Source of the DNA: Enterobacteriaceae bacterium LSJC7
GTDB lineage: Bacteria > Pseudomonadota > Gammaproteobacteria > Enterobacterales > Enterobacteriaceae
Length of the DNA stretch: 64,000 bases
Direction of reading: 5' to 3'
Assembly: GCA_000302695.1 (NCBI GenBank)
Contig: AMFN01000015.1
Span: 174,332 to 238,331, forward strand
The notes under the pieces are model-generated. The model did not search any database. It was given only the letters and a program-made list of their open reading frames with translations, and had not been told where the DNA came from. Of the stretch, positions 20,493 to 31,203 are shown one piece after another. Numbering within the stretch: position 1 is the first letter of the stretch; each line of letters opens with the position of its first letter. A program made the translations under genes and the position numbers.

Positions 20493-21989
20493 TTAACCGC
20501 TAAACGGGTTACGGCCTGTGCTGGTGGTCGGCTGTACCTGCGGTTTTGCGTCAACCGGCGTCACCGGCTGCGGCGGGATATCGGCGTTCGCTGTATCGTA
20601 GCCGTTAGCCGCTGCGTTCTGCTGCGTGTCTTCTGGTGCAACGGCTAAGGCCGAAGTCTGCACCGGTCTACCCAGCGAGGTATTCAACTGCGCCAGGTCC
20701 TGCTCGTTGAGCGTACCCACAGCGTATTTGATGTTGAGTTGGTTAATCAGGTAGTTGTAGCGCGCGTTGGAGAGCTGCTGACGAGCGTTATACAGGGAAG
20801 ATGTCGCACCCAGTACGTCAACAATGGTACGCGTACCCACTGAATAACCGGCTTCCATGGCATCCAGAGAACTCTGGTAAGAGACGACAGATTGCTCATA
20901 AGCCTGAATATTGCTCAGCGAGGCATTCACGTTGTTCCAGGAGGAACGCACGGTTTGCACCATGCTGCGCTGCGCGCTTTCCAGCTGCTCGCTGGCGCCC
21001 ACATAAGCATACTGCGCCTGCTTAACCTGAGACGTCACCGCGCCGCCGCTGTAAATCGGCAGCGACAGGCTCAGGCCGATAGTGTTCTGGCCTGAATGGG
21101 TGTTGCTCGTCCCACCGGTCAACGCCTGCGTACTATTGTTGTAGGCACGGTCAGAAATACCGGTTGAGGCGTTCAGGCCCAGCGTTGGCATGTGACCGCT
21201 TTGCGCATAGCGAATCTGCTCACGCGCCAGGTCCTGGCTCAGGCGCGCCTGCAACAGCGTCAGGTTACGTTTTTCGCCTTCTTTGAGCAGGCTGTTGATC
21301 TGCTCTGGTTTGCCAGGTTTGAAGTTATTGATGTTCAGGGATGCCAGCTGTGGGTAAAACATGCCGCTAATCTGGCGCAGCTGTTCGAGTGCGTTATCCA
21401 GGTCATTGCGTGCGGTAACTTCGTTTGCCAGCACACTGTCATAGGAAGCACGGGCGTTCTGTACGTCAGTAATGGCAACCAGACCTACGTTAAAGCGCTG
21501 GGTTGTCTGATCCAGCTGACGATAAATCGCCTGCTTCTGAGCTTCAATATAGGAAAGAATGTCAATCGAGCTCAACACTTTGAAGTAGGCAGTCGCGGTG
21601 TTCAACATCAGCGTTTGCTGAGAGGCCTGGTAAGACACGTCCTGTACGCCTGCGGTTTTTTCCTGCAGGGTCAGCGCATGCCATTTTGACATATCAAAAA
21701 GGGTCTGCGTCAGAGCGAGGGAAGCGCTGGTGCTGTTGTAGTCGATGCCATTAGCGTCACGATAACCGCTGTTATAGCTGTAATCAGCCGCCAGACCCAG
21801 CTGTGGCAGCAGAGGGCTGCGTGCTTGATTAATTTTTTCAAACGCAGCATCGCGGTCGGCAGCGGACTTACGTAAGTCCGGGTTGCTCTGGCGCGCCTGC
21901 TGGTAAACCTGCAACAGGTTCTCCGCCTGGCTCATGGCACTGAAGCCAGTAAGACTCAGGCCGATTAAAACTGGGAGCAGTTTCTTCAT
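20493..21989 (-). CDS. tolC: Outer-membrane channel TolC
   Basis: Trimeric outer-membrane duct for AcrAB-type efflux and type I secretion. The 498-residue product (E. coli 493) has a signal peptide ending near SQA-EN (residue 22) and the two outer-membrane factor repeats with long coiled-coil helices. It shows conserved NLLQVYQQARQSNP and YNARQQLSNARYNYL, and a Pro/Gln-rich C-terminus. It heads tolC-ygiB-ygiC and is divergent from nudF across about 200 bp, where the E. coli gene has its mar/sox/rob control. The adhesin locus in this window has its own TolC-like gene. Confidence 0.97.
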   Translation of the reverse strand: MKKLLPVLIGLSLTGFSAMSQAENLLQVYQQARQSNPDLRKSAADRDAAFEKINQARSPLLPQLGLAADYSYNSGYRDANGIDYNSTSASLALTQTLFDMSKWHALTLQEKTAGVQDVSYQASQQTLMLNTATAYFKVLSSIDILSYIEAQKQAIYRQLDQTTQRFNVGLVAITDVQNARASYDSVLANEVTARNDLDNALEQLRQISGMFYPQLASLNINNFKPGKPEQINSLLKEGEKRNLTLLQARLSQDLAREQIRYAQSGHMPTLGLNASTGISDRAYNNSTQALTGGTSNTHSGQNTIGLSLSLPIYSGGAVTSQVKQAQYAYVGASEQLESAQRSMVQTVRSSWNNVNASLSNIQAYEQSVVSYQSSLDAMEAGYSVGTRTIVDVLGATSSLYNARQQLSNARYNYLINQLNIKYAVGTLNEQDLAQLNTSLGRPVQTSALAVAPEDTQQNAAANGYDTANADIPPQPVTPVDAKPQVQPTTSTGRNPFSG

Positions 21990-22195
21990 TTGCTTTCCTT
22001 GTGGTGAAGCCTAATTTTGTTTAGCGCTGACACGTAATTGAAAATGATCGCCAATTTTAGCAGAGCAGGCCCAGCGTCTGGCTTGGCGTAATGTGCCATT
22101 GGTGTGCAATAGACATTAATCTACCATATGGCTAATGAAACGGTAGTCAAATGACTTAGAATCAGCCATTCCAGTCGAACCGGGAGCGGATAGCA

Positions 22196-22828
22196 ATGGA
22201 TAAAATCACCGAACAGGCTGTTACATTCTCAAAAAATGATGTTGAAATTATTGCACGGGAACCGCTTTATCGCGGTTTTTTTTCACTGGAGCGTTATCGC
22301 TTTCGCCACCGTTTATTTAATGGCGCAATGAGTGAGGAGGTGCAGCGCGATATTTTTGAGCGCGGCCACGCGGTAGTGCTGCTACCCTATGACCCAATAC
22401 GCGACGACGTCGTGCTTATCGAACAAATCCGCATTGCTGCCTGGGACACCAGCGCCAGCCCCTGGCTGATGGAGCTGGTGGCGGGCATGATTGAGCCTGG
22501 CGAAACACATGAAGACGTGGCGCGGCGTGAAGCGCAGGAAGAAGCAGGGCTTGAGGTTAAGCGTATGCGCCCCATTATAAGTTATCTGGCAAGTCCGGGC
22601 GGGACCAGCGAGCGCCTGTTTATTCACGTCGGTGAGGTGGATGCGCGCAGCGCGCACGGCATTCACGGGCTGGCAGAGGAGCACGAAGATATTCGTGTGC
22701 ACGTGGTGAGCAGGGAGCAGGCTTACCGCTGGGTTGAAGAAGGGAAGATAGATAACGCGGCTTCTGTCATCGCCCTGCAATGGCTGCAGCTTCATTATGA
22801 AACGTTACGTAAAGAGTGGAATGCCTGA
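22196..22828 (+). CDS. nudF: ADP-ribose diphosphatase NudF
   Basis: Nudix hydrolase cleaving ADP-ribose to AMP and ribose 5-phosphate. The 210-residue product has a complete Nudix box, [20 protein letters not shown] followed by AG, plus the conserved ASPGGTSER downstream. Its stop overlaps the yqiB start by one base. It is first of the tightly packed nudF-yqiB-cpdA-yqiA set, which leads into parE. Confidence 0.96.
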   Translation: MDKITEQAVTFSKNDVEIIAREPLYRGFFSLERYRFRHRLFNGAMSEEVQRDIFERGHAVVLLPYDPIRDDVVLIEQIRIAAWDTSASPWLMELVAGMIEPGETHEDVARREAQEEAGLEVKRMRPIISYLASPGGTSERLFIHVGEVDARSAHGIHGLAEEHEDIRVHVVSREQAYRWVEEGKIDNAASVIALQWLQLHYETLRKEWNA

Positions 22829-23253
22829 TGTCAAAGCGCTATACACCTGATTTTCCTGAAATGATGCGTCTGTGTGAAACCAATTTTGCCCAGTTGCGTC
22901 GCCTGCTGCCGCGCGATGACGAGCCGGGAGCCACTATCAGCTATCAGGTAAATGGCGCAAGGTATCGCTTAACGGTGCTTGAATCCACGCGCTACACCAC
23001 GCTTGTCGAAATTGATCAGACCTGGCCTACTGTCAGCTACTGGAGCCTGCCGTCAATGACGGTGCGGCTTTACCACGACGCTATGGTGGCGGAAGTGTGT
23101 TCAAGCCAGCAGATCTTCCGCTTTAAAGCGCGTTATGATTATCCAAATAAAAAGTTGCATCAACGCGACGAAAAGCATCAAATTAACCAGTTTCTTGCTG
23201 ATTGGTTGCGCTACTGTTTAGCGCATGGAGCGATGGCGGTTCCGGTTTGTTAG
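22828..23253 (+). CDS. yqiB: DUF1249 protein YqiB
   Basis: Conserved protein of unknown molecular function (DUF1249). The 141-residue product begins [20 protein letters not shown] and ends in the Gln/Leu-rich [16 protein letters not shown]. The start is ATG 22828, which overlaps the nudF stop (TGATG) and implies translational coupling. An in-frame ATG 12 bp upstream is less likely. E. coli YqiB is about 140 residues, so this copy is complete. Confidence 0.92.
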   Translation: MSKRYTPDFPEMMRLCETNFAQLRRLLPRDDEPGATISYQVNGARYRLTVLESTRYTTLVEIDQTWPTVSYWSLPSMTVRLYHDAMVAEVCSSQQIFRFKARYDYPNKKLHQRDEKHQINQFLADWLRYCLAHGAMAVPVC

Positions 23254-23278
23254 CGTCGTTGAAACCTAAGGACACCAT

Positions 23279-24106
23279 TTGGAAAGCCTGTTAAATCTTA
23301 CCGTGAACAGTGGGGCCACGGTAAGAGTCTTGCAAATTACCGATACCCACCTGTTCGCAGAAAAAAACAGTACGCTGCTGGGCATTAACACCTGGGAAAG
23401 CTACCAGGCGGTGATGGCAGCGATTCGCGCACAGCAGCGCGACTGCGATCTGATAGTTGCAACCGGCGATCTCGCTCAGGATCAAAGCGCTGTGGCCTAT
23501 CAACATTTCGTTGAAGGGATTGCGGATTTTCCCGCGCCCTGTGTCTGGCTGCCCGGCAACCATGATTTTCAACCCGCCATGTACAGCACGTTGCTGGACT
23601 CTGGGATTTCGCCGTCAAAACTGATTTATGCCGGTGACGCTTGGCAAATTGTGCTGCTCGACAGCCAGGTCTTTGGCGTCCCCCACGGCGAACTGAGCGA
23701 ATACCAGCTTGAGTGGCTGGAGAAAGCGCTGTCGCTGGCCCCTGAGCGCCACACCCTGCTGCTTTTGCATCATCATCCTTTACCCGCGGGCTGTAGCTGG
23801 CTCGATCAGCACAGTTTGCGTAATGCGGGCGAGCTGGACGAGGTGCTTAAGCGCTGGCCGCAGGTCAAAACGCTGCTGTGTGGCCATATTCACCAGGAGA
23901 TGGACGCGGACTGGAACGGCCGCCGCCTGCTGGCGACGCCATCGACCTGCGTTCAGTTTAAACCCCACTGCACCAATTTTACGCTCGACACCATAGCACC
24001 GGGATGGCGCTGGCTGGAGCTGGGTGCGGATGGCTCATTGACCACCGAGGTTTGTCGTCTTGCTGACGCGGCCTTTCGCCCGGATACGGCCTCAGAAGGG
24101 TACTGA
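23279..24106 (+). CDS. cpdA: 3',5'-cyclic AMP phosphodiesterase CpdA
   Basis: Hydrolyses cAMP to AMP and so tunes CRP activity. The 275-residue product shows the metallophosphoesterase metal ligands in order: TDTHLF, GDLAQD, GNHD, HHHP and GHIHQE. Translation starts at TTG 23279 with AAGGA upstream, which gives the same MESLL N-terminus as E. coli. The rare TTG start probably keeps expression low. Its stop overlaps the yqiA start by one base. Confidence 0.96.
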   Translation: MESLLNLTVNSGATVRVLQITDTHLFAEKNSTLLGINTWESYQAVMAAIRAQQRDCDLIVATGDLAQDQSAVAYQHFVEGIADFPAPCVWLPGNHDFQPAMYSTLLDSGISPSKLIYAGDAWQIVLLDSQVFGVPHGELSEYQLEWLEKALSLAPERHTLLLLHHHPLPAGCSWLDQHSLRNAGELDEVLKRWPQVKTLLCGHIHQEMDADWNGRRLLATPSTCVQFKPHCTNFTLDTIAPGWRWLELGADGSLTTEVCRLADAAFRPDTASEGY

Positions 24107-24681
24107 TGTCTACGCTGCTTTATCTTCACGGTTTCAACAGTTCGCCGCGTTCGGCCAAAGCCACCCACCTTCAGCGCTGGATGGCCGAACATCATCCGTA
24201 CACCGAAATGCTGGTGCCGCAGCTGCCGCCGTACCCTGACGAGGCGGCAGAACTGCTGGAAACGCTGGTGCTGGAGCACGGCGGTGAGCAGCTTGGCATT
24301 GTCGGCTCGTCGCTCGGGGGCTACTACGCGACCTGGCTTTCCCAGTGCTTTATGTTGCCCGCGGTGGTGATTAACCCGGCGGTGCGGCCGTTTGAACTAC
24401 TGACGCAATTTTTAGGCCATAATCAGAATCCGTGGACGGGTCAGGAATATGTGCTAGAGTCACGCCATATTTACGATCTCAAAGTTATGCAGATTGAACC
24501 GCTGGAAGCGCCGGATCTTATCTGGTTGCTGCAACAGACCGGCGACGAGATTCTGGACTATCGTCAGGCGGTGGCTTATTACGCGTCCTGCCGCCAGACC
24601 GTCGAAACCGGCGGTAACCACGCATTTGCAGGCTTTGAAAACTATTTCACACAGACTGTCGATTTCCTGGGCTTACGTTAA
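24106..24681 (+). CDS. yqiA: Alpha/beta-hydrolase esterase YqiA
   Basis: Small esterase active on short acyl esters in E. coli. The 191-residue product has [14 protein letters not shown] near the N-terminus, the nucleophile elbow GSSLGG (Ser69) and the catalytic His in GGNHAF (about H172). Overlap with cpdA implies coupling. parE follows 39 bp downstream, so the four small genes probably feed transcripts into parE. Confidence 0.93.
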   Translation: MSTLLYLHGFNSSPRSAKATHLQRWMAEHHPYTEMLVPQLPPYPDEAAELLETLVLEHGGEQLGIVGSSLGGYYATWLSQCFMLPAVVINPAVRPFELLTQFLGHNQNPWTGQEYVLESRHIYDLKVMQIEPLEAPDLIWLLQQTGDEILDYRQAVAYYASCRQTVETGGNHAFAGFENYFTQTVDFLGLR

Positions 24682-24711
24682 GCCTGCGAGTGATACGGTT
24701 TCGCTATCTGA

Positions 24712-26613
<1,902 letters not shown>

Positions 26614-26625
26614 TATTGTCGCGAT

Positions 26626-26657
26626 GAAAAAACGGTGCCCCAGGGCACCGTTTTTTT
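26626..26657 (+). terminator. parE terminator
   Basis: A-run, stem ACGGTGCCC, loop CAG, GGGCACCGT, then seven T. Confidence 0.85.
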
Positions 26658-26666
26658 ACAGGTAAT

Positions 26667-26698
26667 AAAAAAGCGATGCACGCTGGCATCGCTGTTTT
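26667..26698 (-). terminator. ygiN terminator
   Basis: On the minus strand, AGCGATGC, loop CAGCGT, GCATCGCT, then a T-run. Confidence 0.75.
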
Positions 26699-26714
26699 GC
26701 ACCACCAAACGCTC

Positions 26715-27029
26715 TCAGAGGCCGTCTTCGAGAATGCGAATGCGGGTATCGAGCACGTGGTCTTTCACTTCCTGCGACCAGGCTTTCATGTGCGAGGTTT
26801 GCAGGTGCGCCTCAAGGTGTGCCACGCTGTCCCATTTTTCGACCATGGTAATGGCGTCCGGGGCGAAAGTCTGGAAATCGACCTGCGCGTTGTGGTCCAC
26901 CAGCGGCGCATAGCCGTGGCAGCCCGCTTCCTGAAGCACGGTCGGTACAATCTTAGCGAACGCGTCAAGCACCGCCTGGCGATGATGTTGGCCCGGACGA
27001 GTGCGAATATCGGCAATCACTGTCAGCAT
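26715..27029 (-). CDS. ygiN: Quinol monooxygenase YgiN
   Basis: Small dimeric ABM-fold protein that oxidises menadiol to menadione in E. coli. It is proposed to form a quinone redox cycle with MdaB. The 104-residue product begins MLTVIADIRTRPGQHHRQAV and has the typical EKWDSVAHLEAHLQTSHM stretch near residues 62-80. It lies 102 bp downstream of mdaB on the same strand, consistent with a shared transcript. Confidence 0.94.
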   Translation of the reverse strand: MLTVIADIRTRPGQHHRQAVLDAFAKIVPTVLQEAGCHGYAPLVDHNAQVDFQTFAPDAITMVEKWDSVAHLEAHLQTSHMKAWSQEVKDHVLDTRIRILEDGL

Positions 27030-27131
27030 CTTTGATTAACTCCTGTTGTCATAATCCGTATGGACACAGGTTGCCAGCGCAACCACGCACATGCAACCAG
27101 CCTGAGTCCTGGAATGGAAACCGGAATACAG

Positions 27132-27713
27132 TTAAGCAAAAATTTCGCCCAGGTGTTTGCGGTATTCTGCGATATAGCTCGGAACGTCCGGCATTTTAAT
27201 CACGTCATTGACGATAAAGGTTGGCAGGCTTTCCATACCGAGGAACTGGTTCGCCTTGTGGAACGGCAGATAAACACCGTCAACGCCCACGCCGTGGAAG
27301 AACTGGTCTTCGTCGGTGAAGGCATCCATCGGCGCGTTCCAGGTCAGTGACAGCATATATTTCGTGCCCTGCATCAGGCCGCCTGAGCCATATTTTTTAG
27401 ACGCGTCTTTACGGCTGCGGCCGTCGCTGGCGTACAGGGTGCCATGGCCTTCGGTGAACACGTCGTCGATATATTTTTTAACGGTCCACGGGGCACCCAT
27501 CCACCAGCCCGGCATCTGCCAGATAATGGTGTCGGCCCACTGGAATTTCGCCACTTCCGCCTGGATATCGTACTCCTGGTCAGCGCGGGTGACCTGCACC
27601 TCGTGGCCGAGATCACGCAGGAAGCTTACCGCGACATCGGTCAGCGTATCGTTAAGCTGGCCGTTAGAGTGGGCGAATTTTTTAGCACCGTTAATAATCA
27701 GAATGTTGCTCAT
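27132..27713 (-). CDS. mdaB: NAD(P)H:quinone oxidoreductase MdaB
   Basis: FAD-dependent two-electron quinone reductase that avoids semiquinone formation. The 193-residue product begins MSNILIINGAKKFAHSNGQL, the flavodoxin-like fold start, and has WQMPGWWMGAPWTVK near residues 70-84. In-frame ATG 27737 would add eight residues, but 27713 gives the E. coli N-terminus and length. A strong predicted promoter with an embedded CRP site lies 34-61 bp upstream. The E. coli neighbours qseBC and ygiW are absent. Confidence 0.95.
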   Translation of the reverse strand: MSNILIINGAKKFAHSNGQLNDTLTDVAVSFLRDLGHEVQVTRADQEYDIQAEVAKFQWADTIIWQMPGWWMGAPWTVKKYIDDVFTEGHGTLYASDGRSRKDASKKYGSGGLMQGTKYMLSLTWNAPMDAFTDEDQFFHGVGVDGVYLPFHKANQFLGMESLPTFIVNDVIKMPDVPSYIAEYRKHLGEIFA

Positions 27714-27746
27714 GTTGTTGCCTCTACCAGAAATCATTTGTCGACG

Positions 27747-27774
27747 ATTATAATGTGAACAATATCACACTCAA
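27747..27774 (-). promoter_or_regulatory. mdaB promoter with a CRP site filling the -35/-10 spacer
   Basis: On the minus strand, TTGAGT (27774-27769) and a perfect TATAAT (27752-27747) are spaced by 16 bp. The palindrome TGTGA-N6-TCACA at 27754-27769 is a perfect CRP core and occupies the spacer. CRP bound there would be expected to exclude RNA polymerase. Alternatively it could activate a parC-directed promoter on the other strand. Confidence 0.65.
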
Positions 27775-27914
27775 GTCGGTAAAGTGTGCAAAGACTTTTG
27801 CCTGTGAAGCAATAATTGCCCTTCCTTGTGCGTCAGTGGGCCAGATACTGTATTATCTGAGGCAATATTGCCGTTTTGCCTGACGGCGACCGCCTTTCTG
27901 AGGATCTACAATTA

Positions 27915-30185
27915 ATGAGCGAAGTGACTCATGACGGTACAGAGCGTCTCGCGCTGCACCAGTTCACGGAAAACGCCTATCTCAACTATTCCATGTACGT
28001 CATCATGGACCGCGCGTTGCCGTTTATTGGTGATGGCCTTAAGCCGGTACAGCGCCGTATTGTCTATTCGATGTCGGAACTGGGGCTGAACGCCAGCGCC
28101 AAATTTAAAAAATCTGCCCGCACCGTTGGTGACGTGCTGGGTAAATACCATCCTCACGGCGACAGCGCCTGTTATGAAGCGATGGTGCTGATGGCACAGC
28201 CGTTCTCCTACCGTTACCCGCTGGTGGACGGGCAGGGCAACTGGGGTGCGCCGGACGATCCGAAATCCTTCGCGGCAATGCGTTATACCGAATCCCGCCT
28301 GTCAAAATATGCCGAGCTGCTACTAAGTGAGCTGGGCCAGGGGACCGTGGATTTTGTGCCCAACTTTGACGGCACGCTCAACGAGCCGAAAATGCTGCCC
28401 GCGCGCCTGCCGAATATCTTGCTCAACGGCACCACCGGCATTGCGGTGGGAATGGCGACCGATATTCCGCCACACAACCTTAAAGAGGTGGCGCAGGCGG
28501 CCATCACGCTGATTGAACAGCCCAATACCACGCTGGATGCGCTGCTTGATATCGTCCACGGCCCGGACTATCCGACCGAGGCAGAAATCATCACCCCTCG
28601 CGATGAAATTCGCAAAATCTACCAGAACGGCCGCGGCTCCGTGCGCATGCGTGCGGTGTGGTCGAAAGAAGACGGCGCGGTAGTGATTACCGCGCTGCCG
28701 CACCAGGTCTCCGGGGCGCGCGTGCTGGAGCAAATTGCCAGCCAGATGCGTGCCAAAAAACTGCCAATGGTGGACGACCTGCGCGATGAGTCCGACCACG
28801 AAAACCCGACTCGTCTGGTGATTGTGCCGCGCTCTAACCGCGTGGACATGGAGCAGGTGATGAACCACCTGTTTGCCACCACCGACCTGGAAAAAAGCTA
28901 CCGTATTAACCTCAACATGATTGGCCTCGACGGGCGTCCGGCGGTGAAAAACCTGCATGAGATCCTGACCGAGTGGCTGGTCTATCGCCGCGACACGGTG
29001 CGCCGTCGCCTGAACTACCGCCTGGACAAAGTGCTCAAGCGCCTGCATATCCTTGAGGGTTTGCTGACGGCGTTCCTCAACATTGACGAAGTGATTCACA
29101 TCATTCGCAGTGAAGATGAGCCAAAGCCGGTGTTAATGACGCGCTTTGCGCTGAGCGAAACCCAGGCCGAAGCCATCCTTGAGCTGAAATTGCGCCACCT
29201 GGCGAAGCTCGAAGAGATGAAAATTCGCGGTGAGCAGAGCGACCTTGAAAAAGAGCGTGACCAGTTACAGGCAACGCTTGGCTCAGAACGCCGCATGAAC
29301 ACGCTGTTGAAAAAAGAACTCCAGGCCGATGCTGAAGCATTTGGTGACGACAGACGCTCACCGCTGCGCGAGCGCGCCGAAGCGAAGGCGATGAACGAGC
29401 ACGACATGATGCCGTCTGAAGCGGTCACCATTGTGCTCTCACAAATGGGCTGGGTGCGTAGCGCCAAAGGCCACGACATTGATGCCGCAAGTCTGAATTA
29501 CAAAGCGGGCGACAGCTATCTGGCGGCGGCTAAGGGCAAGAGCAACCAGCCGGTGGTATTTATTGACTCCACCGGGCGCAGCTACGCGCTGGATCCGATA
29601 ACGCTGCCGTCGGCGCGCGGCCAGGGTGAACCGCTGACGGCGAAGCTGACGCTGCCGCCGGGTGCGACGGTGGAGCAGGTTATGATGGCGCCGGATGAGT
29701 GTAAGCTCCTGATGGCCTCTGACGCCGGTTACGGCTTTATCTGTACCTTTAACGACCTGGTGGCGCGCAACCGCGCCGGTAAAGCGCTTATCAGCCTGCC
29801 GGACAACGCCCGCGTGCTGCCGCCGCTGGAAATTCACAACGACGACGACATGCTGCTGGCGATCACGGCCGCAGGCCGCATGCTGATGTTCCCGGTCGGT
29901 GAGTTGCCGCAGCTTTCCAAAGGCAAAGGCAACAAAATCATCTCGATTCCGTCTGCCGAGGCCGCCGCGGGGACTGACCGCCTGGCGTATCTCAACATCC
30001 TGCCGCCGCAAAGTGGCGTTACCATCCACGTTGGCAAACGCAAGCTGAAGCTGCGCCCGGAAGAGTTGCAGAAAGTGCGCACTGAACGCGGGCGTCGCGG
30101 TACGCTCATGCGCGGGCTACAGCGCATTGACAGCGTGGAAGTTGACGCACCGCGCCGCGCGGCGCGCGATGACAGCGAAGAGTAA
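27915..30185 (+). CDS. parC: DNA topoisomerase IV subunit A
   Basis: DNA cleavage/religation subunit of topoisomerase IV. The 756-residue product (E. coli 752) has the winged-helix motif [13 protein letters not shown] and the catalytic Tyr in AMRYTESRL (about Tyr124, E. coli Tyr120). The C-terminal domain has GxxR-type blades. The quinolone-determining residues equivalent to E. coli Ser80 and Glu84 (Ser84 and Glu88 here) are the sensitive wild type. The start at 27915 follows GAGGATCTACA. It is separated from parE by the oppositely oriented ygiN-mdaB pair. Confidence 0.98.
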   Translation: MSEVTHDGTERLALHQFTENAYLNYSMYVIMDRALPFIGDGLKPVQRRIVYSMSELGLNASAKFKKSARTVGDVLGKYHPHGDSACYEAMVLMAQPFSYRYPLVDGQGNWGAPDDPKSFAAMRYTESRLSKYAELLLSELGQGTVDFVPNFDGTLNEPKMLPARLPNILLNGTTGIAVGMATDIPPHNLKEVAQAAITLIEQPNTTLDALLDIVHGPDYPTEAEIITPRDEIRKIYQNGRGSVRMRAVWSKEDGAVVITALPHQVSGARVLEQIASQMRAKKLPMVDDLRDESDHENPTRLVIVPRSNRVDMEQVMNHLFATTDLEKSYRINLNMIGLDGRPAVKNLHEILTEWLVYRRDTVRRRLNYRLDKVLKRLHILEGLLTAFLNIDEVIHIIRSEDEPKPVLMTRFALSETQAEAILELKLRHLAKLEEMKIRGEQSDLEKERDQLQATLGSERRMNTLLKKELQADAEAFGDDRRSPLRERAEAKAMNEHDMMPSEAVTIVLSQMGWVRSAKGHDIDAASLNYKAGDSYLAAAKGKSNQPVVFIDSTGRSYALDPITLPSARGQGEPLTAKLTLPPGATVEQVMMAPDECKLLMASDAGYGFICTFNDLVARNRAGKALISLPDNARVLPPLEIHNDDDMLLAITAAGRMLMFPVGELPQLSKGKGNKIISIPSAEAAAGTDRLAYLNILPPQSGVTIHVGKRKLKLRPEELQKVRTERGRRGTLMRGLQRIDSVEVDAPRRAARDDSEE

Positions 30186-30194
30186 CGCAACGTT

Positions 30195-30240
30195 GCAGCA
30201 CCGGGTAACGCAACCTCGTCCCGGTGCTGCGCGTGTTTTT
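30195..30240 (+). terminator. parC terminator
   Basis: Perfect 11-bp stem GCAGCACCGGG (30195-30205) and CCCGGTGCTGC (30220-30230), then GCGTGTTTTT. Confidence 0.75.
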
Positions 30241-30391
30241 CCTGCCAGACCCATTGTTAATTCTCATTTTGAGCATAAGAATAACCGTCTGGATCTCGCA
30301 CCTTAATGGCTCACATGGACATGCTGACAGGCCGCTGCGTTTTACAAGAAAGCCAGTATACTGTTCAGCGGCTGCTGCTTCTGAGGTTGTT

Positions 30392-31138
30392 ATGTTATTG
30401 ATTGTTCGTTTTATTATTGTCGTACTGTACAGTCTTTTAGTCTGCATTTTTGGCTCAATCTGGTGTCTGTTTCGTCCGCGTGACCCGCGCCATGTCGCGA
30501 CCTTTGGCCATATGTTTGGCCGCCTGGCGGTGGTGTTTGGCCTGAAGGTGGAAATCCGCAAGCCGCAGGGCGCAGAAAACTATGGCAACGCTATCTACAT
30601 TGCTAACCACCAGAATAATTACGATATGGTGACTGCGTCGCGCATTGTTCAGCCACCGACAGTAACTGTGGGTAAAAAAAGCCTGCTGTGGATCCCGTTC
30701 TTCGGCCAGCTTTACTGGCTCACCGGTAACCTGCTGATTGACCGCAACAACCGCGCTAAAGCGCATGGCACCATCGCACAAGTGGTCAGGCAGTTTCGTG
30801 AGCGCAACATTTCCATCTGGATGTTCCCGGAAGGAACCCGCAGCCGCGGGCGTGGCCTGCTGCCATTTAAAACCGGCGCATTCCATGCGGCCATTGCCGC
30901 TGGCGTGCCGATTATTCCGGTGTGCGTTTCCAACACCAGCAATAAAATTAAGCTTAATCGCTGGAATAACGGGCTGGCGATTGTTGAAATGCTGCCGCCG
31001 GTGGACGTTAGCGCATACAATAAAGATCAGGTGCGTGAACTCGCTGCCCATTGCCGCCAACTAATGCTCGATAAAATCGACGCACTGGATAAAGAAGTGG
31101 CAGAGCGCGAAGCGGCGTACAAATCCCATAACAAGTAG
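30392..31138 (+). CDS. plsC: 1-acyl-sn-glycerol-3-phosphate acyltransferase PlsC
   Basis: Inner-membrane enzyme that makes phosphatidic acid by acylating lysophosphatidic acid. The 248-residue product starts with a membrane helix (about 1-25). It carries the acyltransferase box NHQNNYD (HX4D) and the glycerophosphate-binding FPEGTRSRG. The frame is open back to 30224, but ATG 30392 (MLLIVRFIIVV) restores the E. coli N-terminus. With plsY, this window encodes both acylation steps of phosphatidate synthesis, though not as neighbours. Confidence 0.97.
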   Translation: MLLIVRFIIVVLYSLLVCIFGSIWCLFRPRDPRHVATFGHMFGRLAVVFGLKVEIRKPQGAENYGNAIYIANHQNNYDMVTASRIVQPPTVTVGKKSLLWIPFFGQLYWLTGNLLIDRNNRAKAHGTIAQVVRQFRERNISIWMFPEGTRSRGRGLLPFKTGAFHAAIAAGVPIIPVCVSNTSNKIKLNRWNNGLAIVEMLPPVDVSAYNKDQVRELAAHCRQLMLDKIDALDKEVAEREAAYKSHNK

Positions 31139-31155
31139 ATTCACTCATTATTAGT

Positions 31156-31184
31156 AGCCGGACATCTTCACTGCCCGGCTTTTT
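31156..31184 (+). terminator. Weak terminator between plsC and ftsP
   Basis: AGCCGG (31156-31161) and CCGGCT (31175-31180) followed by TTTTC, close to the ftsP start. It may attenuate rather than stop transcription. Confidence 0.5.
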
Positions 31185-31203
31185 CATGGAGCAAGGTTTA
31201 ATT

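Noticed and set aside
22134-22152. Possible marbox between tolC and nudF
   Set aside because: Only about 10 of 14 conserved positions match by eye and the recognition element 1 half is poor. E. coli tolC is mar/sox/rob controlled, but this site is not convincing.
28161-28178. Possible quinolone-resistance changes in parC or parE
   Set aside because: The residues equivalent to E. coli ParC Ser80 and Glu84 are wild type, and the ParE motif region also reads as wild type.
30255-30290. Fur-like fragment upstream of plsC and a similar one near 9312 upstream of ygiM
   Set aside because: Only one half-site resembles the consensus in each case, and the genes have no known link to iron.
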